Assembly: GCA_913055635.1 (NCBI GenBank)
Contig: CAJXLK010000025.1
Span: 1-64,000 of the forward strand
Origin: an uncultured Bacteroidota bacterium
Lineage (GTDB): Bacteria; Bacteroidota; Bacteroidia; Bacteroidales; UBA12077
Direction of reading: 5' to 3'
DNA length: 64,000 nt
In this document: positions 43,722 to 53,276 of the stretch, one piece after another
Layout of the letters: the number at the start of each line of letters is the position of its first letter
Position numbering within the stretch: position 1 is the first letter of the stretch
Notes under the pieces: generated by a model
Seen by the model: only the letters and a program-made list of their open reading frames with translations
What the model was told of the DNA's origin: nothing
Databases searched by the model: none
Translations under genes and position numbers: made by a program

Positions 43722-46535
43722 ATGCGCCTAAAAGATATTACCCTAACGGTGAAGCAGAAAATACAAATTTTCACCCTGACCACAGTAGCTGCGGTAACGG
43801 TTTTGATGGTCATTTTAATCAATCAGGGTTTCCAGGGAAAGGTCAAAAAATCGGCCCGGGATCTTGCTGAGGCTCAAACGCGGCGTTATGCAAGTATTTC
43901 GCAGGAGAGACTGGCCCCTTACATTGGACTCACCCGGTATCTTCGCCAGAGTTTTGAAAGCCCCGGGCAATGGGCACCGGATAAAAGCTTAGAGGGATTA
44001 AGCGGTTTGCTGGAGCAAAGCCTGGTCCACAATGAGGATATCGATGCCGTTTGGGGCATGATGAATCCTGTTGCCTTTGATCAGGCTGACTCTTCGGGGG
44101 AGAAAGCACAAACGGGATTTTCTCATGTTTACCGGCGCGTCAACGGCAAAATAAGGTTTGAGGATCAGGCCAGCCGGGGGCTGAGCGCCATCCTGACCGA
44201 TGAGGATTACCAGCGGATAAAGAGCAATGGCAGCGAAACGATATTTTTGTCTGATAATCGTGGCATGGGAACAGACAACGAGCGTAAGGCCAGGTATGCT
44301 GCACCCGTCATGAGGAATGGGCAGATGGCAGGGGTGGTTGGTGTTGAATTTTCCCTCTCCGGTTTAGCCCGGCAAATGGAACAGTTCGAACCCTTTGCCG
44401 GTGGGCATGCTTTTTTAATGAGCCACAACGGGAAGGTCATCGGCCTTAAACAGGAATCGCTCAGCGACAGGCTTCAAAACGCCGGTTTAGCCGAACAGGC
44501 AGCAACCAATCTGAAGCGGCATCCCGGCAAGGGAGGATTTTTTGACACCTGGCTCAATAAAAAGAAAAACCAGCAAGGATATTACCTATCCATGGTCCCG
44601 GTCAGACTGGGGCAAACGAAGACTCCCTGGTATGCAGGGGTTGTTGCCCCTAAACAAGCCATCGCCCGGCCGGCTGCAGGGGCAACAGATACTTCCTGGC
44701 TCGTTGCCCTTTTGGGGTTGGGGATCATCGGCCTGGTGACAGTGTACATGGCAAAACGGATAACCCGGCCCCTTAAGACCCTTCAACGAACGGCCTCCCA
44801 TATTGCCGACGGCAATGTCGATTCATCACTGAAAGTAGAACAGGCAGGCCGCGACGAAATTGGTTACATCAGCCAAACACTCAACCGGTATATTGACGGG
44901 TATCTAAGCAAATCAGATTTTGCCGCCAACCTGAGCCAGGGCAATCTGGAAGCAGAATTCCAGGTGATGAGTCAAAACGACCGGCTTGGAAAATCACTGC
45001 TGGAAGTGCGCAATAGCCTGAAACAAGCCCGGGATGAAGAAAAGAAGCGCGAGGAAGAGGAAAGAAAAAGGCGTTGGGCCAACGAAGGGGTTGCCCAGTT
45101 TGCCGACCTGCTGAGGCGCAACAATGAAGACCTGGAAAAACTCGCATATTCCATCATCAGCAACCTGGTTCAATACCTGGAGGCCAACCAGGGCGGCATC
45201 TTCCTGCTGAACGACAACGATGAACAGGACCCCTGCTATGAACTAACAGCGGCTTACGCTTTTGACCGGAAAAAATACCTGAATAAACAGGTCAAACCCG
45301 GTGAGGGGCTGGTTGGCAGCTGCGCTTTGGAACAACAAACGATCTACATGACCGATCTGCCCCAGGATTACATCAACATCACCTCCGGGCTGGGCGGCAC
45401 CAATCCCGACAGCCTTTTGCTGGTGCCTCTGAAAACAGAGGATCAGGTGTTGGGTGTTCTGGAAATTGCTTCATTCAACAAATTTGAGCAATATCAGATC
45501 GATTTTGTAGAAAGGGTGGCTCAAAGCATCGCTTCTACAGTTTCCTCAGCAAAAATCAACATCAAAACCAATCAGTTGCTTGAAAAGTCGCAGCAACAGG
45601 CTGAAGAAATGAAATCGCAAGAGGAGGAAATGCGCCAGAATATGGAGGAGATGAAGGCGACCCAGGAGGAGTTGTCGCGGAAAGTTCAGGACAATGAAGC
45701 CATGCAGAAAGAACTGGCCAAAGAAAAAGCCCTGCTGGATGCCCTGATGAACAACCTGCCCGATTACATCTACTTCAAAGACCGCGAGAGCAAGTTCATC
45801 CGCATCAGCAAATCCATGCTGCCGCTGTTCCCGGTTGACAGCATTGAGGATATGATCGGAAAATCCGATTTCGATTTCCATAAACCCGAAGCGGCGCAAG
45901 AGATGTATGATGAAGAACAGGAAATCATCCAACAGGAAAAAGGCTTTCAGGACAAGATACAACATGAATATACTGAAACAGGCAAAGAACAGTGGGTATC
46001 GGTAACCAAGCTGCCCCTTTATGATGAGGAGGGCAAGCTGATGGGCACCTTTGGCATATCCAAAGACATCACCCATTACAAACAACTCGAACTGGGCGCC
46101 CAGGAGAAAAATCAAAAACTGCAGGAAAGGCTCAACGAGTTAAACGCCTATCAGCGAGAAGCCCAGCTGCGGGAGAATGAAGCCACTGCCCTCAAAAATG
46201 CCATGGATCAGGTTCTGTGGCTGGCCGAATTGGACAAGGATATGGGGGTGGTTACCGCCAACAGCCTCTTCCTGTCCCGAACCGGCCTGGCCCTTAGCGA
46301 CATCCAGGGGCAGGCCTTTCGGTCACTGGTTGCCGGAAAAGAGCAAAAAACCTTCGATGCGATGTGGCAGCAAATGCAGGAGCAGGGCGTCAGTAAAGCC
46401 TCCCTCTCAATTAAAACCAGCTCATCCGGCAAAACCCCGCACCCTCAGGTTTCATTAATCGCTGTTATGGATCAGGAAAACAGCTTGTCAAAAGTACTGT
46501 TCATTGCCACCGAACAAAACAAACATCATTCATAG
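43722..46535 (+). CDS. Cache-HAMP-GAF-PAS-PAS sensor without output domain (paralog 2)
   Basis: A 937-residue membrane sensor. I place the start at the ATG at 43722 (MRLKDITLTVKQKIQI), which aligns with the starts of both paralogs; a GTG at 43689 would add 11 residues. Layout as in paralog 1: helix, Cache-type domain (more diverged: AVWGMMNPVAFDQAD), helix (about 325-345), HAMP, GAF (EANQGGIFLLNDND, KPGEGLVGSCALEQQT) and coiled coil. It then has an extra PAS domain (about 675-790: NNLPDYIYFKDRESKFI, TFGISKDITHYKQLE) and a second, more divergent PAS at the end (about 815-930). No output domain is present. The GAF and coiled-coil parts are close to the other two paralogs, while the sensor half has diverged most. 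Confidence 0.87.
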   Translation: MRLKDITLTVKQKIQIFTLTTVAAVTVLMVILINQGFQGKVKKSARDLAEAQTRRYASISQERLAPYIGLTRYLRQSFESPGQWAPDKSLEGLSGLLEQSLVHNEDIDAVWGMMNPVAFDQADSSGEKAQTGFSHVYRRVNGKIRFEDQASRGLSAILTDEDYQRIKSNGSETIFLSDNRGMGTDNERKARYAAPVMRNGQMAGVVGVEFSLSGLARQMEQFEPFAGGHAFLMSHNGKVIGLKQESLSDRLQNAGLAEQAATNLKRHPGKGGFFDTWLNKKKNQQGYYLSMVPVRLGQTKTPWYAGVVAPKQAIARPAAGATDTSWLVALLGLGIIGLVTVYMAKRITRPLKTLQRTASHIADGNVDSSLKVEQAGRDEIGYISQTLNRYIDGYLSKSDFAANLSQGNLEAEFQVMSQNDRLGKSLLEVRNSLKQARDEEKKREEEERKRRWANEGVAQFADLLRRNNEDLEKLAYSIISNLVQYLEANQGGIFLLNDNDEQDPCYELTAAYAFDRKKYLNKQVKPGEGLVGSCALEQQTIYMTDLPQDYINITSGLGGTNPDSLLLVPLKTEDQVLGVLEIASFNKFEQYQIDFVERVAQSIASTVSSAKINIKTNQLLEKSQQQAEEMKSQEEEMRQNMEEMKATQEELSRKVQDNEAMQKELAKEKALLDALMNNLPDYIYFKDRESKFIRISKSMLPLFPVDSIEDMIGKSDFDFHKPEAAQEMYDEEQEIIQQEKGFQDKIQHEYTETGKEQWVSVTKLPLYDEEGKLMGTFGISKDITHYKQLELGAQEKNQKLQERLNELNAYQREAQLRENEATALKNAMDQVLWLAELDKDMGVVTANSLFLSRTGLALSDIQGQAFRSLVAGKEQKTFDAMWQQMQEQGVSKASLSIKTSSSGKTPHPQVSLIAVMDQENSLSKVLFIATEQNKHHS

Positions 46536-46574
46536 TCTCCATATCAAGCAGCACCCCAAAAAGCACAGCACCCC

Positions 46575-48908
46575 ATGAATATTCAAATGAAACTTAAACA
46601 AAAGATTCAACTTCTGCTGATATTCATATCCGCCATCATCTATCTGGTTGCCATCGGCTATATCAGCATCAATGCCCGGCAAACCGCCTATAAGGACAAC
46701 AAAAAACTGGTGGACACCCAGGTCAGCAATTTTGCCGGTCAGATCCAGGGTCAGATGAACCGGAATATGGCAGTAGCCAGGACTTTGGCTTTAAGTCTTT
46801 CCAATTATCAAGTCATGCCCAAGGATCAATGGTTGGACTTCGTTAACCAGGTCTATGAAGAGGTCTTCCCTGAGTATCGTGACTTTTACAACCTCTGGGA
46901 CAGTTGGGAATTGAATGTTATTGACTCCTCTTACAGCAAACCTTACGGGCGGATTGTCAATGAACATTTCCGTGACCAGGGCATTGTCAAGAGCAAACGC
47001 ACAAAAAGCAGCATGGACGGGGACAATAAGCTTTACCAGCAAATCAAGGAATCCAACAAGGAGATGGTCTTTCCCCTGTATTTCGATCTTTTTTCAGAAG
47101 GCAAGAGTGAGCGCAAACTGATGACCAGCCTGCTGGTGCCCATCCGGCAGGACGACGGAGGTTATGCCGGGGTCATTGGCATTGACATCACGATGGATCG
47201 TTTCCAGGAAATCCTTGGCAATGTTCAGATCAGGGGTTTGGAGAAAAGCCGGGCTTTTCTGCTGAGTCACCAGTGGAAATATGCCGCCCATCCCGATACG
47301 TCAAACCTGAACGAAAAAATTGCCGTCAATCCAACCGCCCGCAAAGACTTCAACCTGCATGACAAGCTGGCCAAAGGCAACAGCTTCTCGATCATTCAAA
47401 AGCGGGAAGGCCACAGGAAGCAGTACGTGAGTTACGCCCCGGTCAGGATCGGCCGCACAGGAACACCCTGGTACCTGGGTATTGCAGTCCCCGTAGATCA
47501 GATCATGGCACAAGCCGACCAGCATTTCATGATTTCCCTGATCGTGGGGATCGTCGGGCTGCTGATTTTATCAGGGGTTATATATTACATCACCCGAAGC
47601 ATCACCCATCCCATAGAAAGGGTGACCCGGGTACTCAAACAGATGGCCCGCGGGCGCATCAGCCAGGATATGAAACTCAACATACAAACCGGTGATGAAA
47701 TCGAAGAGATGGCCCTGGCCCTGAACACTTCCATCGACGGGCTTAATAAGAAAAATCAGTTTGCCAGCCACCTGGGCCATGGCGAACTCGACTACAATTA
47801 CCAGATGATCAGCGACGAAGATCAACTGGGCCAATCCCTTTTGGAAATGCGCGACAGCCTGAAAAAAGCACGCGAAGAGGAGGAAAAAAGGCGCAAGGAA
47901 GAACAAAAACGCCAGTGGACCAATGAAGGGCTGACCCAGTTTGCAGACATCCTACGCCAAAACAACGATGAGCTGAACAAACTCACCGACGAGCTGATCA
48001 AAAAACTGGTCCATTACCTGGAAGCCAACCAGGGAGGCATATTCCTGATGGAAGACCAGGATGAAAACGACCAGCACCTGGAACTCTACTCGGCTTTTGC
48101 CTTTGACCGCAAAAAACACCATCAGAAACGCATTGACCTGGGTGACGGGCTGGTTGGAACTTGTGCCATTGAAAAGGAAACCATCTACCTGGAGGAAATA
48201 CCGCAGGATTACATTGAAATCACCTCCGGCCTGGGCGATGCCAATCCCGACAGCCTGCTGATTGTCCCCATTAAGATGGAAGACACCCTCTACGGAGTCC
48301 TGGAAATTGCCTCGTTCCATACCTTTGAACAGTACCAGATCGATTTCGTGGAACGCGTGGCCGAAAACATCGCTTCCTCCATCTCCTCGATCAAAGTCAA
48401 CATGCGCACCCAAAAGCTCCTGGAACAATCTGAACAGCAAGCCCAGGAACTTTCCTCCCAGGAAGAGGAAATGCGCCAGAACATGGAGGAACTTAAAACA
48501 ACCCAGGAAGAAGCCGCCCGACAAAAATCAAACATGGAAGGGCTGGTCAATGCTTTCCAAAATGCCCACTACATCGTAGAATACGATACCGATGAAAAAA
48601 TTATTGAAATCAATGACCATTACCTCAACCTGTTGGGACTCAACCGAGAAGAGGTGCTCGGCACCCACCACTCCTATAAAATGAAAACAACCTCCGAACA
48701 GCAGGAGGGGTACAAAAAATTCTGGGATGACCTAAGAGCCGGGAAAGTCAAAAAAATGACCAATGTGGTTGAACACAATGGCAAAGAATTCGTATTTGCC
48801 GAGACCTATACCCCCATTAAAGATCAGGAAGGCAACATACAAAAAATCATGAAGATCGCCATCGAGGCCTCCGAGTTCGACCTGGAGAAATACATTTGCC
48901 AACAATAG
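46575..48908 (+). CDS. Cache-HAMP-GAF-PAS sensor without output domain (paralog 3)
   Basis: A 777-residue membrane sensor, 39 bases after paralog 2. Helix 1 (about 13-33), Cache-type domain (DSWELNVIDSSYSKPYG, GYAGVIGIDITMDRFQEI), helix 2 (about 320-342), HAMP (343-400), GAF (EANQGGIFLMEDQDEND, GDGLVGTCAIEKET), coiled coil (QELSSQEEEMRQNMEEL) and a PAS domain (about 655-770: IIEINDHYLNLLGLNREEVLG). It is closer to paralog 1 than to paralog 2 in the Cache domain, suggesting that 1 and 3 share a ligand class. Ends soon after the PAS fold with no transmitter. The three genes probably form one signalling unit. Confidence 0.88.
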   Translation: MNIQMKLKQKIQLLLIFISAIIYLVAIGYISINARQTAYKDNKKLVDTQVSNFAGQIQGQMNRNMAVARTLALSLSNYQVMPKDQWLDFVNQVYEEVFPEYRDFYNLWDSWELNVIDSSYSKPYGRIVNEHFRDQGIVKSKRTKSSMDGDNKLYQQIKESNKEMVFPLYFDLFSEGKSERKLMTSLLVPIRQDDGGYAGVIGIDITMDRFQEILGNVQIRGLEKSRAFLLSHQWKYAAHPDTSNLNEKIAVNPTARKDFNLHDKLAKGNSFSIIQKREGHRKQYVSYAPVRIGRTGTPWYLGIAVPVDQIMAQADQHFMISLIVGIVGLLILSGVIYYITRSITHPIERVTRVLKQMARGRISQDMKLNIQTGDEIEEMALALNTSIDGLNKKNQFASHLGHGELDYNYQMISDEDQLGQSLLEMRDSLKKAREEEEKRRKEEQKRQWTNEGLTQFADILRQNNDELNKLTDELIKKLVHYLEANQGGIFLMEDQDENDQHLELYSAFAFDRKKHHQKRIDLGDGLVGTCAIEKETIYLEEIPQDYIEITSGLGDANPDSLLIVPIKMEDTLYGVLEIASFHTFEQYQIDFVERVAENIASSISSIKVNMRTQKLLEQSEQQAQELSSQEEEMRQNMEELKTTQEEAARQKSNMEGLVNAFQNAHYIVEYDTDEKIIEINDHYLNLLGLNREEVLGTHHSYKMKTTSEQQEGYKKFWDDLRAGKVKKMTNVVEHNGKEFVFAETYTPIKDQEGNIQKIMKIAIEASEFDLEKYICQQ

Positions 48909-49047
48909 CTTAACCGCGGCTCACATTAGCACTCACTGCAGCAGCCCGTCGGTTATGCAAGCCCGACAGCCGGAGATGAAGTGGGGGCATTATGCGTCAG
49001 GCATCGGGGCAGGGTTCGAATGTATTTACGTTATTTTTGCTCTTTTC

Positions 49048-50280
49048 TCAAGATTTTTTGCCCTTTTTAGGTGGTCGGCCCCCGGTATTTTTTTTGTTCT
49101 TCTTAGGACGGCCTTTTTTCGTTGGGCCCTCCGGTTTCCATTCAGGGCCCTGGCCCAGTTCGGGGGGCGGGGATAGCTTGGATATTTGCTGATCAATCAG
49201 GCGTTCAATGCGGCGCAATTTATGCATATCATCGGGATTTACCAGGGTCAGGGCTACTCCGGTGGTATCAGCCCTTGCTGTGCGCCCTACCCGGTGTACA
49301 TAATCCTCGGCATCTGAAGGCACGTCATAATTGATGATCAGGTTGATATCCTTGATATCTATTCCACGGCTTAACACATCGGTTGCCACAAGAATACGGG
49401 TATTACGGGCCTTAAAACGGTTCATGACCTCATTGCGCTGACTTTGCTCCAGGTCAGAAGACATCGATTCTACAAGAAACTGCTCACGTTTCAGGGCCCG
49501 CTCCAACTCTGCCACCTTTTTGCGGGTGGAACAGAAAATCAAGATGCTGTGGTATTCCGGTTTATCCTTGAGCAGGTGATCAATCAGTGCGGTTTTTTGA
49601 TTCTCATAAACCAGATAAGCCGCCTGAAGAACCCCTTCGGCGGGTTTGGCAACTTCTATATTAATTTCGACAGGTTTTCTGAGGATTTTATTGGCAAAAG
49701 AACGAATGTTACCGGGCATGGTCGCGCTGAACATCAGGGTTTGTCGCTCAGTGGGCAGCTCGGCAATGATCTTAAGCAAATCTTCCTGAAACCCCATATC
49801 AAGCATGCGATCGGCTTCATCCAGGACAAAATGTTTGAGATGATCGAACGAGACATAGCCCATTTTCATATGTGACAAAAGCTTGCCCGGGGTAGCCACG
49901 ATAAGGGGCGCCCCTTGTTTGAGGGCAATTTTCTGCTGTTCCCAGTCGGAGCCGTCGCCGCCGCCATAGATAACAGCCGGGGTGATGTTGGCTGAATACC
50001 CCATCCCCATAACCTGTTGACCGATCTGAATGGCCAGCTCCCGGGTGGGAACCATAATCAACACCTGGGTGCCCGGATTTTCACTGCCTATCATATCATT
50101 CAATACCGGTAAAAGATAAGCGGCCGTTTTACCGGTGCCGGTCTGCGCACAGGCAATTAAATCATTTCCCTGCAGCACCTCAGGCATGGCCTGCTCCTGA
50201 ATCGGGGTGGTTTCACTAAAACCCAGGTAAGAGATGGCCTCGAGCAATTGCTCATTCAGTCTAAAATCGCTGAATTTCAT
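49048..50280 (-). CDS. DEAD-box ATP-dependent RNA helicase, RhlE-like
   Basis: A 410-residue helicase. All core motifs are visible: the Q motif (TPIQEQAMP), AQTGTGKT, PTRELA, DEAD in LDEADRMLDMGF, SAT in MFSATMP, and the C-terminal HRVGRTAR. The last 40 residues are basic (KKGRPKKNKKNTGGRPPKK), an RNA-binding tail as in RhlE-type enzymes that act in ribosome assembly and cold adaptation. It stands alone on the minus strand. A good -33/-7 promoter precedes it at 50327-50359. Confidence 0.95.
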   Translation of the reverse strand: MKFSDFRLNEQLLEAISYLGFSETTPIQEQAMPEVLQGNDLIACAQTGTGKTAAYLLPVLNDMIGSENPGTQVLIMVPTRELAIQIGQQVMGMGYSANITPAVIYGGGDGSDWEQQKIALKQGAPLIVATPGKLLSHMKMGYVSFDHLKHFVLDEADRMLDMGFQEDLLKIIAELPTERQTLMFSATMPGNIRSFANKILRKPVEINIEVAKPAEGVLQAAYLVYENQKTALIDHLLKDKPEYHSILIFCSTRKKVAELERALKREQFLVESMSSDLEQSQRNEVMNRFKARNTRILVATDVLSRGIDIKDINLIINYDVPSDAEDYVHRVGRTARADTTGVALTLVNPDDMHKLRRIERLIDQQISKLSPPPELGQGPEWKPEGPTKKGRPKKNKKNTGGRPPKKGKKS

Positions 50281-50326
50281 AATGGGTCTGTCCTTTCTTA
50301 AATATTGATCCGCTATGTTTGCCTGG

Positions 50327-50359
50327 CAAAGATAGCAATAGTTATGATTTTACGATCAA
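50327..50359 (-). promoter_or_regulatory. Bacteroidota-type promoter of the DEAD-box helicase
   Basis: On the minus strand TTTG (50356-50359) and TATCTTTG (50327-50334) are separated by 21 bases, matching the -33/-7 pattern. The start codon follows 46 bases later. Confidence 0.6.
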
Positions 50360-50550
50360 AACGCCAGATCATTTTAACAAAGGGAATGGCCACAGCAGGC
50401 CAACCAGTCAATAACCCCACTTGCCATCCACTCAACAGCAAGGGCCTTCAGTGACCATGAAAAACCATCAACAGGGGTGAGTGCTATGACAAAGATGGCA
50501 ACAGTCAACCCGATGAGGCCTTACACAAACATCGCAAAACCCAAAACGGC

Positions 50551-51162
50551 TCACCGACCCCCCACCTTTTCAAATATCTGCTGCACCTTGCGCGATTGCC
50601 AGTTTACCGCACCCTCCTTGCGGAGAATAATGCGGTTGTCTTTGGAGATTATCAGGGAAGTAGGAAGAACAGAATAGTTCAGGTTGCCGCCTGGCCGGGA
50701 CAAAAGCTGGTAGGATGGGAGGCTGTAGCCATTCTGGTTGAGATAACTTTGTTGTTTTTGCATCTGCTGACCGGATATAAAAAGAAAATGAATATCCTGC
50801 CCATACTGTTGATAAAGCTTCTCCAAGGTAGGCATCTCGGCACGGCAGGGTGGGCACCATGTTGCCCAGTAATTAATGAATACCGGTTTATCCAGATATT
50901 CACTTAATCGGTGTCTCTGCCCCGAGCTATCCCTAAACACCAGGCTTTCAGCTCCATTCAGTGGGGTGGCCGACTCCTTTTGTTCTACACTGGTCAAATA
51001 CATTCGTACTTTGGAGGCATAAGTCATCACCTGTTTCCGCGTTGATGGAATAAGCAACAGGATAAGCAAGACAATAAAAAGAAGATCAAAAATCTTTCCG
51101 TACCACCGCTGTCTTTTAAACTTATTGTATTCCTTCCCGAAAAAACCGGCTATTTTATTCAT
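50551..51162 (-). CDS. TlpA-like membrane-anchored thioredoxin
   Basis: A 203-residue thiol-disulfide protein from the ATG at 51162; an upstream ATG at 51228 would add 22 residues with no signal-like character. A basic N-terminus leads into one membrane helix (about 22-42, IFDLLFIVLLILLLIPS), placing the thioredoxin domain (about 75-203) in the periplasm. The active site is NYWATWCPPCRAEMP, CPPC type as in TlpA/ResA, and the cis-Pro is in VLPTSLII. It probably reduces or isomerises disulfides during envelope-protein or cytochrome maturation; the partner is unknown. Confidence 0.9.
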   Translation of the reverse strand: MNKIAGFFGKEYNKFKRQRWYGKIFDLLFIVLLILLLIPSTRKQVMTYASKVRMYLTSVEQKESATPLNGAESLVFRDSSGQRHRLSEYLDKPVFINYWATWCPPCRAEMPTLEKLYQQYGQDIHFLFISGQQMQKQQSYLNQNGYSLPSYQLLSRPGGNLNYSVLPTSLIISKDNRIILRKEGAVNWQSRKVQQIFEKVGGR

Positions 51163-51433
51163 TATTAAAGATCTGTTTGAATTCGCTGTCCAATGGTTTT
51201 GCCGGGGTCGTTTCCACTTATCATTCAAGGGAAAGCGATACTACGGCTCATCTTTTACAAAACCAACTGCCATTTGTTCAACGGTAAAAAAGGGAAGCAG
51301 TAAAAAGCGGGAGACAATAGCGCTCCCGCCAATATTACTTGTTCCGGATAAAATATTCAAACGGATGGATGGGGTATAAAAAGCGGGCCTTCGGGAAAGG
51401 TCCTGAAATGATTGCTCCAACACCAACAATCCA

Positions 51434-51997
51434 TTAAACGGTCATGATCTCATCTTCCTTTTTCTTCATGACCTCATCGACCTTTTGGCCATATTCATCG
51501 GTCAGTTTCTGGACTTCTTCCTCGCCACGGTCTGTTTCGTCTTCGGGAGTCCCTTCATTTTTAAGTTTTTTCAATTTGTCGTTGGCATCCCGACGGGCAT
51601 TGCGAATGCTGACCTTGGCATCTTCACCTTCACCGTGAATCAGCTTGACCAGTTCTTTTCTGCGCTCTTCGGTAACCGGTGGGATGTTGATGCGGATCAG
51701 ATCGCCATGGTTGGAAGGATTCAATCCCAAATTGGAGTCCATGATGGCTTTTTCCACTTTGCCCACCACGTTCTTGTCCCAGGGTTGAATGGTAATGGTT
51801 TTGGCATCGGGGGTTCCAATATTGGCCAATTGATAAAGGGGGGTCTGGACGCCGTAATAATCCACATAAACACCATCCAGGATACGGGGATTGGCCTTTC
51901 CGGCCCTAACCCTTGCCAATTCATCGGAGAGATGCTCAATGGCTTTCTTCATTTTGGATTTGGCTTCTTTAACCACTTTTTCCACTTCTGGATCCAT
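51434..51997 (-). CDS. frr: Ribosome recycling factor
   Basis: A 187-residue RRF that splits post-termination ribosomes together with EF-G. The family signature is intact: the long three-helix bundle with ELARVRAGKANPRILDGV, the domain II strand YGVQTPLYQLANI, ITIQPWDKNVVGKVEKAI, LGLNPSNHGDLIRINIPPVTEERRKELVK split by the hinge, and the C-terminal helix. Standard length. pyrH lies upstream on the same strand, the usual Bacteroidota order, with a likely promoter of its own in the gap. Confidence 0.97.
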   Translation of the reverse strand: MDPEVEKVVKEAKSKMKKAIEHLSDELARVRAGKANPRILDGVYVDYYGVQTPLYQLANIGTPDAKTITIQPWDKNVVGKVEKAIMDSNLGLNPSNHGDLIRINIPPVTEERRKELVKLIHGEGEDAKVSIRNARRDANDKLKKLKNEGTPEDETDRGEEEVQKLTDEYGQKVDEVMKKKEDEIMTV

Positions 51998-52024
51998 AGC
52001 TATACAATTTTAGTTTGGTCCTCA

Positions 52025-52056
52025 CAAATGTAATAAAAATAATAACGTCACCCCAA
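52025..52056 (-). promoter_or_regulatory. Bacteroidota-type promoter of frr
   Basis: On the minus strand TTG (52054-52056) and TACATTTG (52025-52032) are 21 bases apart. They lie in the 64-base gap between pyrH and frr, so frr can be transcribed apart from pyrH. Confidence 0.5.
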
Positions 52057-52061
52057 CAGGT

Positions 52062-52769
52062 TTACCGGACAAGTGTTCCAATATGATCCTGATGAATGGC
52101 CTTTTTCATCTGCCCCGGCAGATTAATGTTAAAAACAACGATGGGCAGGTGGTTGTCACGGCACAGGGCAAAAGCAGTCATATCCATCACGTTGAGCTGT
52201 TTTTCAATGGCCTCATTGAAGGTGATGGAGTCATAATGACGGGCATTGGGGTTTTTCTCGGGATCCTCCGAATAGACCCCGTCGACGCGGGTGCCTTTGA
52301 GCAGCGCATCGGCGTTCATTTCCAGGGCCCTCAGGGCAGCCGCGCTATCGGTGGTAAAATATGGATTGCCTGTGCCGGCAGCAACAATGTTTACATACCC
52401 CTGCTCCAGGGCTTCCACCGCATCCTCTTTGACATAATATTCGGCAAAAGGCTCCATTCGAACAGCCGTGTACACCCTGGTTTTAACCCCCTGATTCTGG
52501 AGGGCCGATTGCAACCCGAGGCTGTTGATTACTGTAGCCAGCATCCCCATTTGATCGCCTTTAACACGATCAAAACCGCTGCCAGCCCCTTCCAGACCTC
52601 GAAATATATTTCCGCCTCCTACCACGATACCCGGCTGAATGCCTTCATCTACCAACTCCCGGATTTGAGCAGCATATCCTTCCATGCTCTGATGGTGAAT
52701 GCCAAACGACTTATCCCCCATCAGGGCTTCACCGCTCAACTTGATGATTACCCGCTTAAAATTTCTCAT
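52062..52769 (-). CDS. pyrH: UMP kinase
   Basis: A 235-residue amino-acid-kinase-fold enzyme that phosphorylates UMP to UDP, the first dedicated step from UMP to UTP and CTP. The start at 52769 gives the usual opening MRNFKRVIIKLSGEAL, followed by GIVVGGGNIFRG, DQMGMLATVINSL, the acidic-loop GTGNPYFTTDSAAALRA, and the closing IGTLVR. The open frame continues upstream through the purine-rich array to 53282, but this is low-complexity read-through and is not part of the protein. It is followed by frr. Confidence 0.96.
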   Translation of the reverse strand: MRNFKRVIIKLSGEALMGDKSFGIHHQSMEGYAAQIRELVDEGIQPGIVVGGGNIFRGLEGAGSGFDRVKGDQMGMLATVINSLGLQSALQNQGVKTRVYTAVRMEPFAEYYVKEDAVEALEQGYVNIVAAGTGNPYFTTDSAAALRALEMNADALLKGTRVDGVYSEDPEKNPNARHYDSITFNEAIEKQLNVMDMTAFALCRDNHLPIVVFNINLPGQMKKAIHQDHIGTLVR

Positions 52770-52846
52770 AGCTCGTTTTTTGCTGTTATTTCCCCCAAAA
52801 ATAAAACATTTTATCCTGTCATTCCGTATCCGGTAACGACAAATTG

Positions 52847-53213
52847 ATGAAGAAGAAGGAAGAAGGAAGGAGGAAGTAAGGAGTAGAAAGTAAGGAGAAA
52901 AGAAGTAAGGAAGTAAGGAGTAAAAAGTAAGGAGACAAGAAGTAAGTAGGAAGTAAGGAGTAGAAAGTAAGGAGAAAAGAAGTAAGGAAGTAAGGAGTAA
53001 AAAGTAAGGAGTGAAGAAGAAAGAAGAAGGAAGGAGGAAGTAAGGAGTAGAAAGTAAGGAGAAAAGAAGTAAGGAAGTAAGGAGTAAAAAGTAAGGAGTA
53101 GAAAGTAAGGAGACAAGAAGTAAGGAAGTAAGGAGTAAAAAGTAAGGAGTGAAGGAAGTAAGGAGTAGAAAGTAAGGAGAAAAGAAGAAGGAAGAAGGAA
53201 GAAGGAAGTAAGA
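52847..53213. repeat. Purine-rich tandem array with 17 TAAGGAG motifs
   Basis: About 370 bases of A/G with scattered T and almost no C on the plus strand. The motif TAAGGAG occurs 17 times, usually in AGTAAGGAG, within larger blocks of roughly 60-75 bases; one block starting at 52861 is repeated from 53025 (164-base offset). All three minus-strand frames are free of stops only because the composition excludes them. It lies in the leader of pyrH (minus) and just before the start of the plus-strand gene at 53277. Confidence 0.9.
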
Positions 53214-53276
53214 ACATTGGATGGTGGGAGGATAATTGTTAGTTTTAACGGCTGAAAATGGTAAATTATTCCCAGG

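Noticed and set aside
41223..48908. Assignment of the three tandem sensors as histidine kinases or chemoreceptors
   Set aside because: No HisKA/HATPase motifs and no methyl-accepting hairpin signature are present after the PAS domains.
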